Origin: Geobacillus genomosp. 3
GTDB taxonomy: Bacteria > Bacillota > Bacilli > Bacillales > Anoxybacillaceae
NCBI RefSeq assembly: GCF_000445995.2
Contig: NC_022080.4
Span: 1,798,001 to 1,862,000, forward strand
Length of the DNA stretch: 64,000 nucleotides
Direction of reading: 5' to 3'
Positions 39,236 to 50,098 of this stretch are shown here, one piece after another; position 1 is the stretch's first letter; each line of letters begins with the position of its first letter. The position numbers were made by a program, and so were the translations under genes. The notes under the pieces are model-generated. The model searched no databases and was not told the DNA's origin. It saw only the letters and a list, made by a program, of their open reading frames with translations.

Positions 39236-40450
39236 TCATTTTTCCAAAATCCATTCGTTCAAAAAATAGAGCATCGTAAAGCGGTTCGGACGCAATCGAT
39301 GCGCCTCCTGCAGACTCCGCTCAACCAGCGGTGGATCGATGCCGAGTTGTTCCGGGAGAGCGGCCTCTCCTACTTTCTCCAACATAGCGCGAACACGGCT
39401 GGGAGATGGCAGCGACTCAAGCTGCATGCGAATCGCGGCTGCGTTGGCCTTGAACCGTCCCCATATCTCTTCATGGACCGACTCAGACCGTTTTTCCAAT
39501 CCGTTCAGCAACGGCAAAAGCAGACGTTGATAGTGCTCAATGACGATCGGAGTCGACACGCCGACCTTCGCCCCGTGAAGCACTTGCCGTTTGTTCCGGC
39601 GCAAAAATTCCATTTCCCAGTAGTGGGACAGATGATGTTCGGCGCCCGAAGCCGAGTACGATTGACCCATGAGCAACATGGCAATGCCCGACTGCAACAG
39701 CGCATCCATTAATACACGAATTCCTTGTTCGCTACCATTGGCAATGTCATCAATATGGTCGACGCATGTTTTGAGGGATTGTTCTGTAAGCTGGTGAACG
39801 AGCGGACAATACGGCTCATCCGCCATCCAATGGGCAAACTGCCAGTCAGCTAATGACGTATACTTCGCCGCCATATCACCGAACCCGGCAGCGATCATCG
39901 CTCTCGGTGCTCGGTGCAACACATCCGTATGAGCAAACACAGCGATCGGCGCCTGCACCTGGATGGTTTGTTTCATCCCGCGAATGATGAGCGGAGCGCC
40001 CATTGACGTAAATCCATCCACCGATGGAGCAGTGGGGACAGAAATAAATGGAATCTTCATCTTGCAGCTGCTAAAACGAGTAATGTCGTGAATCGTCCCC
40101 GCTCCAACAGCAATGAGAACGTCAGCATTGTTTGGCGTTTCCAGCAGCACTTGTACGATCGAACGTTCATCGGCAATGACATCCCCGTTTTCATCCGGTT
40201 GCACAAGGCATACCGTATAGTGAATTGATTCGTTTTCCAGTTCATCACACAATGACTCCCTCGCTGCCGCAAACGTCCGCTCATCGGCCACCAAGGCCAC
40301 CCGCTCATACCGCTTATGGCGCAAATAAGCAACGAGCTGCCTGAACGCGTCACGACCTATAACGATCCGTTCAATTGGAATATCATAATGGCGATGTCCG
40401 CACTGGCACTGCCCCGCCAGTAAAACTAGTTCTTCTAACATTCGATTCAC
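39236..40450 (-). CDS. araM: sn-glycerol-1-phosphate dehydrogenase AraM
   Basis: 404 aa. Visible motifs are the nucleotide loop LIAVGAGTIHDITRF (about 112), VPTAPSVDGFTSMGAPL, and the metal ligands in AAGFGDMAAKYTSLADW (Asp), GAEHHLSHYWE (His) and LHGAKVGVST (His). AraM of B. subtilis is a Ni-dependent NADH enzyme making sn-glycerol-1-phosphate from dihydroxyacetone phosphate. Its link to arabinose use is unexplained but conserved. Its ATG overlaps the araL stop by four bases, so the genes are coupled. Confidence 0.92.
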   Translation of the reverse strand: MNRMLEELVLLAGQCQCGHRHYDIPIERIVIGRDAFRQLVAYLRHKRYERVALVADERTFAAARESLCDELENESIHYTVCLVQPDENGDVIADERSIVQVLLETPNNADVLIAVGAGTIHDITRFSSCKMKIPFISVPTAPSVDGFTSMGAPLIIRGMKQTIQVQAPIAVFAHTDVLHRAPRAMIAAGFGDMAAKYTSLADWQFAHWMADEPYCPLVHQLTEQSLKTCVDHIDDIANGSEQGIRVLMDALLQSGIAMLLMGQSYSASGAEHHLSHYWEMEFLRRNKRQVLHGAKVGVSTPIVIEHYQRLLLPLLNGLEKRSESVHEEIWGRFKANAAAIRMQLESLPSPSRVRAMLEKVGEAALPEQLGIDPPLVERSLQEAHRLRPNRFTMLYFLNEWILEK

Positions 40451-41247
40451 CGCACGATCCCCTCTCCCAACGCGATGATGTCATAAATGGAATCAATCAC
40501 ATAATCAGGTCGTTCTTTCTCCCACAACCTATCCAATTCATCACGCTTCGTATTGCCGGTCAGCACAAGGGCAGTTTTCATCCCGTACATCCGCCCCATG
40601 CGAATATCCGATTCGACGCTGTCGCCAATGACGAGACAGCGGTCGGGTGGCACTTGCAGTTGGCGCAGAGCGGCTTCGACCATAAAGCAAGAAGGCTTTC
40701 CTAGCACGATTTCCACTTTTCGAGCCGCCGCCGCTTCAATCGCTCCCACCATCCCGGCTACATCAATGGCCTTCCCATGTTCACTCGGAAATGTTTGATC
40801 GATATTGGTCGCTATCATTCGCGCCCCATGGTAAACCGCACGGAATGCTAAATCCAAATCCCGGTACGTCATCGTTTCATGCAACGTGATGATGAGAAAA
40901 TCCGCGTCTTCGGGAGCTGGCGCCAACGGCACCTGGTGATGCCGCAGCTCTTCACGCAATCCTTCGTCGCCTAACGTCCAAACTTGGCATAGCGGATAAT
41001 GTTTCCGCAAAAATTGGGCTGTTACCGTCGAGGATAAAATAATGTCTTCCTCCTCCGCCGCAATTCCAAACCGTCCAAGCTGTTCATGACACATGCGGCG
41101 CGACCAATTGCCACGGTTGCTGACGAACACGATTCGTTTTCCAAGCGAACGGAGGTAGGCAACCGCCTCCTCCGCACGGGGAATTAGTGCATTTCCTTTC
41201 CATATCGTCCCGTCAAGATCGATCAACACGCCATCGATGTCCTCCAT
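40447..41247 (-). CDS. araL: HAD-superfamily sugar phosphatase AraL
   Basis: 266 aa NagD-like HAD phosphatase. Motif I is LIDLDGTIWKG (nucleophile Asp at about 10), motif II VFVSNRG, motif III lysine in VLGKPS (about 183) and motif IV VIGDSVESDIRMG (about 205-213). A C2-type cap lies between. AraL of B. subtilis dephosphorylates various sugar phosphates and is thought to prevent toxic accumulation. GGGAGGCGGG supports the start near 41247. In B. subtilis the araL ribosome site is masked by an mRNA hairpin; I did not find a clear equivalent here. Confidence 0.9.
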   Translation of the reverse strand: MEDIDGVLIDLDGTIWKGNALIPRAEEAVAYLRSLGKRIVFVSNRGNWSRRMCHEQLGRFGIAAEEEDIILSSTVTAQFLRKHYPLCQVWTLGDEGLREELRHHQVPLAPAPEDADFLIITLHETMTYRDLDLAFRAVYHGARMIATNIDQTFPSEHGKAIDVAGMVGAIEAAAARKVEIVLGKPSCFMVEAALRQLQVPPDRCLVIGDSVESDIRMGRMYGMKTALVLTGNTKRDELDRLWEKERPDYVIDSIYDIIALGEGIVR

Positions 41248-41273
41248 CACGGGCAACCCGCCTCCCATCTACC

Positions 41274-42329
41274 TTATGATGATGCCCGCACGTTAAACCG
41301 ATAGACCGTTGTGGATACTCGCTCCTTACCAGCTGACAATACAATCGACGGAAACCGCGGATGGTGAATCGCATCAGGCAGCCCTTGCGTTTCCAGGCAA
41401 ATGCCTAAATATTTCCGCGACGGCACGCCGCCAAGATCGAGCCCTTCCGGCAATTGGTTCGACGTGTAAACGACAACGCCCACTTCATCCGTCTCAACCG
41501 TTAACGTCCGTCCGCTCTCCGCATCGCAAAGCACAATTTCCTCGTCATGTTGCCGATCAAGCCAAAACGGATGATCATACCCGCGCCCAGCCAATTCGAT
41601 TTGCGGATGCCCGGATTCAACCGCCTCTTTCACTTTCTTTCCTTGCCGCAAATCAAACGGCGTGTTGGCGACGTCCATAACAGCCCCGGTCGGGATCAAC
41701 TCGCGATTCAGCTCTAAAACGCGGGAACTTTTGATCGTTAATTCATGATCCAAAATATCCCGTTTCAAATTGCCGCTTAAATTAAAATATGTATGGTTCG
41801 TTAAGTTAAGCAGCGTCGTCCGGTCAGAGCGGGCATGATAGGTAACGATCCATTCGTTGTCATTATTCAGCCAATACACCACTTGAACGTCAACCGTTCC
41901 GGGGTACCCTTCTTCCCCGTCCAGGCTCGTGTAGGAAAACACGACCCCGACCGCATCGCCGCGCCGGACAGGCTCCGCCTGCCAAAGCACGCGGTGGAAT
42001 CCGCCCGGGCCGCCGTGCAGATGGTTGTTGTTTTCGTTTTTCGCCAACTCGTACGTGGCCCCTTCAAGCTCAAAACTCGCCCCTTGAATACGCCCCGCCA
42101 CCCGGCCGATCACGGCGCCGAAGTAAGGGGCATTTGTCAAATACGGCTCAAACTGATCAAACCCGAGCACGACATTTTCCACGTTTCCGTTCTGGTCAGG
42201 AACCAGCAGTTTGGTCACGATGCACCCATAGTTCGTCGCTGACAGTTCCATGCCGCGATCGTTTACCAATGTGAACAAGAGAACGTCCTTTCCGTTAAGT
42301 TCGGACCACTTTTCGTATGTAATGTTCAT
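41274..42329 (-). CDS. Aldose 1-epimerase (mutarotase), arabinan-side copy
   Basis: 351 aa, same family and catalytic segments as the mutarotase at 29949-30998 (NNHLHGGPGGFHRV, NLTNHTYFNLSG, YDHPFWLD, CLETQGLPDA). Differences cluster in short blocks, for example the RELIPTGAVMDVANTPF region. It should equilibrate L-arabinose anomers after AbfA and GH127 release them. The ATG at 42329 follows GAAGGAA; the frame extends upstream over the end of the Gfo/Idh gene, but that start is rejected. It lies between the oxidoreductase and araL in the same operon. Confidence 0.92.
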   Translation of the reverse strand: MNITYEKWSELNGKDVLLFTLVNDRGMELSATNYGCIVTKLLVPDQNGNVENVVLGFDQFEPYLTNAPYFGAVIGRVAGRIQGASFELEGATYELAKNENNNHLHGGPGGFHRVLWQAEPVRRGDAVGVVFSYTSLDGEEGYPGTVDVQVVYWLNNDNEWIVTYHARSDRTTLLNLTNHTYFNLSGNLKRDILDHELTIKSSRVLELNRELIPTGAVMDVANTPFDLRQGKKVKEAVESGHPQIELAGRGYDHPFWLDRQHDEEIVLCDAESGRTLTVETDEVGVVVYTSNQLPEGLDLGGVPSRKYLGICLETQGLPDAIHHPRFPSIVLSAGKERVSTTVYRFNVRASS

Positions 42330-42343
42330 CTCGATTCCTTCCT

Positions 42344-43339
42344 TCATAACCGCACGATCGCTCCCGTTTTCATCGATGTGCGGCAAGCGTCGAGCGCCCG
42401 CGATTGTTTGATCATGCGCTCCGGTGAGTACAACAGCGGCGTCCCTTCGAGAATGGCGCGGGAAAAGTGCTCGATTTGCAGCGCGTATTGGTCGCCAAAC
42501 ACGGTTTCCTCACGCTCGCTTCCATCAGCCGTTACGACCGTCATCCGTCCCTCTCCCCCGTCCACATCCGGCCGGTACGCCCGCGAAACAACGATTTTTC
42601 CTTTCGTGCCGATGATTTCGTACTCATTTTTGAAGAACATATCGAAGCTGCACGTGAACTGGGCGAAAACACCATTTTCCATCTTCATCCAACCACTCGT
42701 CGTCAAATCAACCGAACGTTGCGGATCAAAACGAGATTGGACAAACAGCTCGACGGGCTCGGCGTCAAGGACGTGTCTTGTCGAATGCACACCATAACAG
42801 CCGACATCGAACAGACTTCCCCCGCCAAGCTCATCGCTCATGCGGATGTTCGCCTCACGGTCTTCCAGGTAAAACGAGAAATGGGTGCGCATGTACTTGA
42901 CATCGCCGAGCTCGCCAGCAGCTAGAAGTTGCTTCACCCGCTCGTGCTGCGGATGGAACTGGTACATGAACGCTTCCATAAATAAAACGCCATTTTCCTC
43001 GCACGCCTCGATCATGCGTCGGACATCTTCCTCACATAAGGCGGCGGGTTTTTCGCAAAGCACATGCTTTTTCTTGTTCGCCGCTTTAATCGTCCATTCG
43101 GCGTGCAAGCTGTTTGGCAGTGGAATGTACACCGCGTCAACATCAGGGTCATCGAGCAGCTGGTCATAACTGTCGTACGCTTTCGGAATCCCAAGTTCCC
43201 GCGCCGTCTGATTCGCCTTTCCCCTTTCACTGGCAATCGCCACAACTTCCGCGCACTCCACGCGGCGAATCGCCGGGATCATCACCTCTTTGGCAATGGC
43301 GGCGGTACTGATGATGCCAAAACGGACTTTGCGTTCCAT
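42344..43339 (-). CDS. Gfo/Idh/MocA-family NAD(P)-dependent sugar oxidoreductase
   Basis: 331 aa. The N-terminal Rossmann motif is FGIISTAAIAKEVMIPAI, followed by AVYIPLPNSLHAEWTIKAANKKKHVLCEKP, whose EKP lysine (about 94) is the family's catalytic lysine. The C-terminal sheet includes GGGSLFDVGCYGVHSTRHVL with the conserved Asp and His (about 172-178). Some family members are D-xylose 1-dehydrogenases or dihydrodiol dehydrogenases, others act on inositol or glucose. Here the arabinose operon context suggests a pentose or pentoside substrate. It could supply a pentonolactone to the oxidative module at 9.9-14.7 kb, which is speculation. Confidence 0.8.
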   Translation of the reverse strand: MERKVRFGIISTAAIAKEVMIPAIRRVECAEVVAIASERGKANQTARELGIPKAYDSYDQLLDDPDVDAVYIPLPNSLHAEWTIKAANKKKHVLCEKPAALCEEDVRRMIEACEENGVLFMEAFMYQFHPQHERVKQLLAAGELGDVKYMRTHFSFYLEDREANIRMSDELGGGSLFDVGCYGVHSTRHVLDAEPVELFVQSRFDPQRSVDLTTSGWMKMENGVFAQFTCSFDMFFKNEYEIIGTKGKIVVSRAYRPDVDGGEGRMTVVTADGSEREETVFGDQYALQIEHFSRAILEGTPLLYSPERMIKQSRALDACRTSMKTGAIVRL

Positions 43340-43401
43340 GTCCCGTCTCTCCTTTCCTTTTTCAGACGGATAGGCTGGCCATCAGACCAGCCTTCGGTTA
43401 C

Positions 43402-44931
<1,530 letters not shown>

Positions 44932-44941
44932 TTATTTGCTA

Positions 44942-45787
44942 TTAGCCTTTTACTCCCCCAACTGTTAATCCGGAAATAAAATACCGCTGGAAGAACATAA
45001 ATAAAATAATAATCGGGAGAATTGTTAACAAGGATCCCGAAATTAAAATATCGTAGTTATTGCCATAAGGAGTTAACAATCCTGATAAACCGATTGGCAA
45101 TGTAAACATATCTTCTGTTCTTAGAACGACTGTTGGCCATAGAAAACTGTTCCAGTAACCCATTGCCTGTAAGATGGCCATTGCCCCGAACGCAGGTTTC
45201 ATTAACGGAACCATGATACTAAAAAAAATTCTGAACTCAGAACATCCATCTATCCTAGCAGCATCAAGCAATTCCCTTGGCAACCCTAATGCATATTGTC
45301 TAAAAAAGAAAATAGCAATAGGAGCTACCATGGTGGGAACAATAACTCCCCAGTATGTGTTAATCATTTTGAAGGACACCATCAATTTGTATAAAGGTAG
45401 CATCAAAATTTCAGTTGGAATCATCATTACAGCCAAAACAAGAATAAAAGTTGCATTTCTGCCTTTGAAATCGTAAACAGCCAATGCATACCCAACCATA
45501 GAAGAAAAGAGTAACGATAACACCGTTCCTACGGCTGTGATAATCAAACTATTTTTATACCAAGTTAGATACTTCGCCCCGTCTTGAAAAAGATAAATGT
45601 AATTTTTAAATGACATCAAATGTGCTTGTAATTTCAAATTCAAACCATATCTAAGCAACTCTGTAGATGGCTTAAAAGATGCAAGTAATAGAGCAAAAAA
45701 CGGAAAAAGTACAACAATAGCTAGTACTAATAACATTAATACAATTATTATCTTTGCAATCGGGTGAGTTTTCGTTGTCTCTGTCAA
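44942..45787 (-). CDS. abnJ: Arabino-oligosaccharide ABC permease (AbnJ-type)
   Basis: 281 aa MalG-type CUT1 permease with six membrane segments. The EAA loop is DAARIDGCSEFRIFFSIMVPLMKPA (about 185-210) and the end is FISGLTVGGVKG. It starts three bases after the partner permease, with AAGGAGGGG. The name follows the abnEFJ importer described beside abfA in G. stearothermophilus; the match is based on gene order and family, not on direct comparison. Confidence 0.85.
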   Translation of the reverse strand: MTETTKTHPIAKIIIVLMLLVLAIVVLFPFFALLLASFKPSTELLRYGLNLKLQAHLMSFKNYIYLFQDGAKYLTWYKNSLIITAVGTVLSLLFSSMVGYALAVYDFKGRNATFILVLAVMMIPTEILMLPLYKLMVSFKMINTYWGVIVPTMVAPIAIFFFRQYALGLPRELLDAARIDGCSEFRIFFSIMVPLMKPAFGAMAILQAMGYWNSFLWPTVVLRTEDMFTLPIGLSGLLTPYGNNYDILISGSLLTILPIIILFMFFQRYFISGLTVGGVKG

Positions 45788-45790
45788 ACC

Positions 45791-46723
45791 TTACCCCTCC
45801 TTCCCAAAGGCTCCTGTAATCTTCAACTGAATAATATTAATAACAAACACAATGATTAACAGTACGATCCCGATAGCCGAACCGAATCCCATGTCGTTGT
45901 TCATAAACCCTTCCTTATAAATGTAACCTACTAAAGTAAGTCCAATATCACCAGGTGACTGATTTTGCCAAAACACAAAACTTTCCTCGTACATTCTAAA
46001 CCCACCAAAAATGCTAATAGTTAATACATAAATTACTACGGGCTTCAGAAGGGGAAGTGTAATATAAAAAAACTTCCTAAATACCCCTGCTCCATCCATC
46101 TCTGCTGACTCATAAAGCTCCTTTGGGATATTTTGCAATCCCGAGAGAAAATACAAAATATTAACCCCCAACCACTTCCAAGAGGCTAAAAATACCATTA
46201 AAAACATTCCTGTTCCCCAATGCATTGTCCACTGCTGAGCTGGTAACCCTAATAGTTTCAATAACGTATTCGCAGGGGCTGATTCTAACTCCCCAAAGAT
46301 TAAGCGGAATACTATACCGACTACGATGGTAGAAGTTAAAGCTGGTATGAAATAGGCAGATCGAAAAAAATTACGTCCTGGTACGGCTCTAGAATTCAAT
46401 ATGACCGCCAGTATTAAAGGAAGGGGGATCAAGATAATTAGTGTCCAAATAGTATAAATTGTTGTATTACGCAAAGCCGCATAAAAATGTGGATTGAATA
46501 ATTTTTTATAATTTTCTATCCCAACAAACTTTGTTTCGCCAGGTAACACTTCTTGAAAACTCATTATAATTGTTGAAATGGAAGGATAAAGAAAAAATAT
46601 TAAAAAAGATAGAATAAACGGTGATACGAAAATGTACGGAGCAACTTTTTGAGAAAAAATAATTCGATTTTTCTTTTGTTTCCGTGATACCGCCTGTATT
46701 GAGTAGTCTAATTTATTTTCCAC
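45791..46723 (-). CDS. abnF: Arabino-oligosaccharide ABC permease (AbnF-type)
   Basis: 310 aa MalF-type permease. The EAA loop is ESAEMDGAGVFRKFFYITLPLLKPV (about 212-236) and the later segment MYEESFVFWQNQSPGDIGLTLVGYIYKEGF replaces the usual MTGGGP motif. Six membrane segments are predicted. AGTGAGGGGAAG precedes the ATG. A large hairpin structure separates it from the binding-protein gene. Base composition is AT-rich compared with abfA. Confidence 0.85.
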   Translation of the reverse strand: MENKLDYSIQAVSRKQKKNRIIFSQKVAPYIFVSPFILSFLIFFLYPSISTIIMSFQEVLPGETKFVGIENYKKLFNPHFYAALRNTTIYTIWTLIILIPLPLILAVILNSRAVPGRNFFRSAYFIPALTSTIVVGIVFRLIFGELESAPANTLLKLLGLPAQQWTMHWGTGMFLMVFLASWKWLGVNILYFLSGLQNIPKELYESAEMDGAGVFRKFFYITLPLLKPVVIYVLTISIFGGFRMYEESFVFWQNQSPGDIGLTLVGYIYKEGFMNNDMGFGSAIGIVLLIIVFVINIIQLKITGAFGKEG

Positions 46724-46753
46724 CGATACTTCCCCTCACTTCCAATGGTATAT

Positions 46754-46831
46754 GCTTCCCGTGCCGAGAAACATCGGATGGTGAGGGAAGATTCAAATCC
46801 ATGGCATTATTCGAATCTTCCCTCGGGAAGC
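46754..46831 (-). terminator. Nested hairpins between abnE and abnF
   Basis: Inner twelve-base perfect arms GAGGGAAGATTC/GAATCTTCCCTC (46783-46824) inside an outer eight-base stem GCTTCCCG/CGGGAAGC (46754-46761 with 46824-46831). A partial terminator or mRNA-processing structure would favour excess binding protein. Confidence 0.65.
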
Positions 46832-46847
46832 TAAGCCATTTTTCTTC

Positions 46848-48170
46848 TTATTGTTTCCTCATTTCATTTGCAACGCTTTTCAAAGCATGTTCTGGGGACG
46901 TGCTCTTTTCTCTTAAAACTTTGTGCAAGGCAGATTGAATCACTAACTCATTCATTTTCGGAGTATTTTCAGTAACTGTCGGCGAATTGATCTCATCCTT
47001 CACACTTGTTAAAATATCAAAAATATAATCACCGAAGTATTCTGTATATTTATTCGGTTCTTTCAGTGCAGGATCGCTCCAAACATCCCAGCGAAGCGGA
47101 TCGAACCCAAGTTGTTTCCAAATTTGAATGTTGGATTCCTTAGATAATTTGGCAAACGCCAAAAATTCCTTTGCAAGTTCTACATTCTTACTTTGATTAG
47201 TAATAGCGGTTCCAGTACCACCCATACCAGCCGAACGCTTTCCATCTGCTGTCCATTTTGGCATTGGACGGATAATCATCTTACCTTTTAGATCTGGCAT
47301 GTAATCTGTAAACCTCACCATGTACCACAGCGGCATCATAACAGATGCGGCTCCACCTTTATTCATAAACCCATAATATTCTTCTGCATGATGTTGCCCG
47401 CCAGGAGCAACTACAGCAATTTTTTCGTCTAGCAATTGCTTCAAAAAGGTTAATGTTTTTATGTTGGTATCGTTATCTACAATTACACTACCATCCTTAC
47501 TGTAAAAATCGGACCCTTGCTGTACAACCAAAGGCCAATAAGTCCATGGTCCATCTACTTCAATTGTAATCATCGGTTTCCCTGTGGCACTAACTACCTT
47601 CTTACCTGCCTCCTTAAAATCATCCCATGTAACGATTTGATCGGGATCTACCCCTGCTTTATCTAGCAGTTCTTTATTATAGTAAATAACGGTCGCACCT
47701 ACGTGAAAATCAATCCCATAGTACTTTCCATTCTTAGAATAGATATCAAATCTCGATTGAATAACTTTATCTTTTACAGGTTCTATAATATCGTTTAACT
47801 CTACTAACTGTGGTTTTCCTTTTAAATAGTTGGAGAAGCGAGAAATCTCGATATCCGCAATGTCTGGTGCTCCTACTCCCGATTGCAAAGATAAAAGCAG
47901 TTTGTTATGCATATCTTCATACGGATAAACGGTAGTTTCCAACTGAATCTTTTTATTAGGATTTTTTTTGTTCCACTCATCAGCCATAAACTCAAAAAAC
48001 TCGGCATGTTGCTCTCCAAATGTCCACAACGTTAGTTTAGTAGCACCATTTTCACTTTTTCCTTCCTGTCCAGAGCTGCTTGAGGAGTCACCTGAACAAC
48101 CAGTTAAAAACAGTGACATTGTTATGACCATTACTAGTAACAACGTAGAAAATCTCTTCACCTTTTTCAT
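46848..48170 (-). CDS. abnE: Arabino-oligosaccharide-binding lipoprotein (AbnE-type)
   Basis: 440 aa. Lipoprotein signal with lipobox FLTGC at about 20-24, then a Ser/Gly-rich linker. The mature domain begins ATKLTLWTFGEQHAEF and has GVGAPDIADIEISRF and KYYGIDFHVGATVIYYNKEL, typical of CUT1 binding proteins. The ATG at 48170 follows GGAGAAGGGGG; the open frame extends to 48218 but without a comparable site. Its 420-nt upstream region carries two AraR-like boxes, a cre-like site and a long palindrome, so it heads the arabinan import and cleavage operon. Confidence 0.88.
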   Translation of the reverse strand: MKKVKRFSTLLLVMVITMSLFLTGCSGDSSSSSGQEGKSENGATKLTLWTFGEQHAEFFEFMADEWNKKNPNKKIQLETTVYPYEDMHNKLLLSLQSGVGAPDIADIEISRFSNYLKGKPQLVELNDIIEPVKDKVIQSRFDIYSKNGKYYGIDFHVGATVIYYNKELLDKAGVDPDQIVTWDDFKEAGKKVVSATGKPMITIEVDGPWTYWPLVVQQGSDFYSKDGSVIVDNDTNIKTLTFLKQLLDEKIAVVAPGGQHHAEEYYGFMNKGGAASVMMPLWYMVRFTDYMPDLKGKMIIRPMPKWTADGKRSAGMGGTGTAITNQSKNVELAKEFLAFAKLSKESNIQIWKQLGFDPLRWDVWSDPALKEPNKYTEYFGDYIFDILTSVKDEINSPTVTENTPKMNELVIQSALHKVLREKSTSPEHALKSVANEMRKQ

Positions 48171-48231
48171 CTTTCTGCCCCCTTCTCCGTTTTCCAAAAT
48201 CCCCTTATAAACTGCCACACCGCCGAAAAAT

Positions 48232-48245
48232 TGAAAACGCTTTTA
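48232..48245 (-). promoter_or_regulatory. cre-like site in the abnE leader
   Basis: TGAAAACGCTTTTA on the plus strand, one mismatch from TGWAANCGNTNWCA. Confidence 0.6.
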
Positions 48246-48271
48246 AAATTAACCACCTCCCCCTAATTTTA

Positions 48272-48300
48272 TTTCAAATCCTTTCCTAAAGGATTTGAAA
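48272..48300. repeat. 29-bp near-perfect palindrome in the abnE leader
   Basis: Thirteen-base perfect arms TTTCAAATCCTTT and AAAGGATTTGAAA with a three-base centre. It lies downstream of the AraR boxes, so it would form a hairpin in the abnE 5' untranslated RNA. No T-run follows. Confidence 0.6.
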
Positions 48301-48347
48301 ACAATTTGACCTTACATTTTTAACCCAAAAATAGATTTTTCTATTTG

Positions 48348-48359
48348 TTGTACGTATAA
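48348..48359 (-). promoter_or_regulatory. AraR-like operator 1 before abnE
   Basis: TTGTACGTATAA, close to the B. subtilis AraR core TTGTACGTACAA. Confidence 0.7.
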
Positions 48360-48447
48360 CTTTTGATTTAATTTTACCACCACGCATATTTTTTTCAATA
48401 CAATAATTCAAAAAAATCAATTTTTATTTACCACCAAGCCAGCAAAC

Positions 48448-48459
48448 ATGTACGTATAA
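48448..48459 (-). promoter_or_regulatory. AraR-like operator 2 before abnE
   Basis: ATGTACGTATAA, followed by ATT. Same orientation as box 1 and exactly 100 bp away. Confidence 0.6.
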
Positions 48460-48591
48460 ATTCACAAACACAGACAACTCACACAAATAACCAAACATCT
48501 TAATTTAAAAAAATATAGGCACAATCTCTCCTTTTCTTCGATCTACGCCCTTAGACGACAAGTCCTTCTATCTTCCCGTATAGTATGTTTC

Positions 48592-50082
48592 TTATCTCCC
48601 CCGCCAAAACACTTCATTCCATCTCAATTCATTTTTGAGCGATGAGACGGACGTACGTGCATTGATCACGACGCATTCGATGCCGGCCATTTCTGCAAAG
48701 TCTTGCAGTTGTTCTGTTGTAACTGCAAATGAGAAGCATGTATGGTGGGCGCCGCCAGCCAAAATCCATGCTTCGGCCGAATCACGAAGCGACGGCCGCG
48801 GTTTCCATAAAATGCGCGCAACGGGCAATTTCGGCATGTCGTGCTCCACTTTGACCGCATCGACCTCGTTGACAATGAGGCGGAATCGGTGCCCTAAGTC
48901 GATTAGCGACGCATTGACGGCCGCCCCTTCACCACCGTCAAAGACTAAGCGGGCCGGGGCTTCTTTTCCGCCGATCGACAGTGGATGAACTTCAATGCGC
49001 GGCCGGGTTGCGGCGATCGTCGGGCATACTTCGAGCATATGGGCGCCAAGAATCATTTCATTGCCCGGCTCAAAGTGGTACGTGTAATCTTCCATAAACG
49101 ACGTCCCTTTGCCGTCAGCCATGACTTTCATCAACCGGACGAGTGCGGCTGTTTTCCAGTCGCCTTCGCCGCCGAAGCCATATCCTTCGGCCATCAACCG
49201 CTGAACCGCGAGTCCCGGGAGCTGCTTCATCCCATGCAAGTCCTCAAACGTCGTCGTGAAAGCGGCAAAGTTCCCGTCTTTCAAGAAAGCCTTTAATCCA
49301 AGTTCAATCCGCGCCTGTTCACGGATCGACTCGCGAACCGGCCCGTCTTGGCGGCCAGCGGGCACAATGTCATACAGCTCGGCATATTCCTCAAGCAGTT
49401 CGTTGACTTTTTGTTCGGAAACATCGCGGATGTATTGAACCAAATCCCCGACGCCATAGCCATTGACCGACCAACCGAATTGGATTTGCGCTCCGACCTT
49501 GTCCCCTTCAGTCACTGCCACTTCACGCATGTTGTCGCCAAAACGGGCGACTTTGAGATGGCGGCTTTCCGCAAAGGCGACGGCCGTTCGCATCCACTTC
49601 GCCAGCCGCTCGCGGACGCTTGAGTCTTCCCAGTGCCCGGCCACCACTTTTCGGGCGACTCCCATTCTTGCGCCGATAAATCCGTATTCCCGGTCGCCGT
49701 GGGCCGATTGGTTTAAGTTCATAAAGTCCATATCGATGCTGTCCCACGGAATATCGCGGTTAAATTGAGTATGAAGATGCAATAACGGTTTTCGCAGTTC
49801 CAAAAGGCCGCCAATCCACATTTTCGCCGGCGAGAACGTATGCATCCAGGTGATCACCCCAGCGCATTGTTCATTCACATTCGCCTCAAGGCAAACGCGC
49901 CGGATTTCCTCTGGCGTTGTGACGACCGGTTTCAAAACGAATGGGAACGGAAATACCGAATCGCGGTTCCACCCATCGACCATGATTCTCGAATGTTCTT
50001 CAACCTGCTTTAATGCTTCTTCCCCGTACAAGTGCTGGCTTCCTGTTACAAACCAAAATTCATAAGGACGTAATGACAGCAT
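48592..50082 (-). CDS. araA: L-arabinose isomerase
   Basis: 496 aa, standard length. The start [15 protein letters not shown], the [19 protein letters not shown] block and [15 protein letters not shown] with later HMLEVCPTI are AraA signatures; metal ligands are the Glu and His residues in these segments (near 306, 331, 348 and 447). It converts L-arabinose to L-ribulose. It is the last gene of araDBA and starts 16 nt after araB with a GGGGAGGGG site. Confidence 0.96.
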   Translation of the reverse strand: MLSLRPYEFWFVTGSQHLYGEEALKQVEEHSRIMVDGWNRDSVFPFPFVLKPVVTTPEEIRRVCLEANVNEQCAGVITWMHTFSPAKMWIGGLLELRKPLLHLHTQFNRDIPWDSIDMDFMNLNQSAHGDREYGFIGARMGVARKVVAGHWEDSSVRERLAKWMRTAVAFAESRHLKVARFGDNMREVAVTEGDKVGAQIQFGWSVNGYGVGDLVQYIRDVSEQKVNELLEEYAELYDIVPAGRQDGPVRESIREQARIELGLKAFLKDGNFAAFTTTFEDLHGMKQLPGLAVQRLMAEGYGFGGEGDWKTAALVRLMKVMADGKGTSFMEDYTYHFEPGNEMILGAHMLEVCPTIAATRPRIEVHPLSIGGKEAPARLVFDGGEGAAVNASLIDLGHRFRLIVNEVDAVKVEHDMPKLPVARILWKPRPSLRDSAEAWILAGGAHHTCFSFAVTTEQLQDFAEMAGIECVVINARTSVSSLKNELRWNEVFWRGR

Positions 50083-50098
50083 GATTGCCCCTCCCCAT

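Larger units (their letters stand above)
48171..48591. other. Control region between araA and abnE
   Basis: About 420 AT-rich bases without a gene. It holds the two AraR-like boxes, the cre-like site and the palindrome listed separately. I see no clear terminator after the araA stop, so read-through into abnE is possible. Confidence 0.6.
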
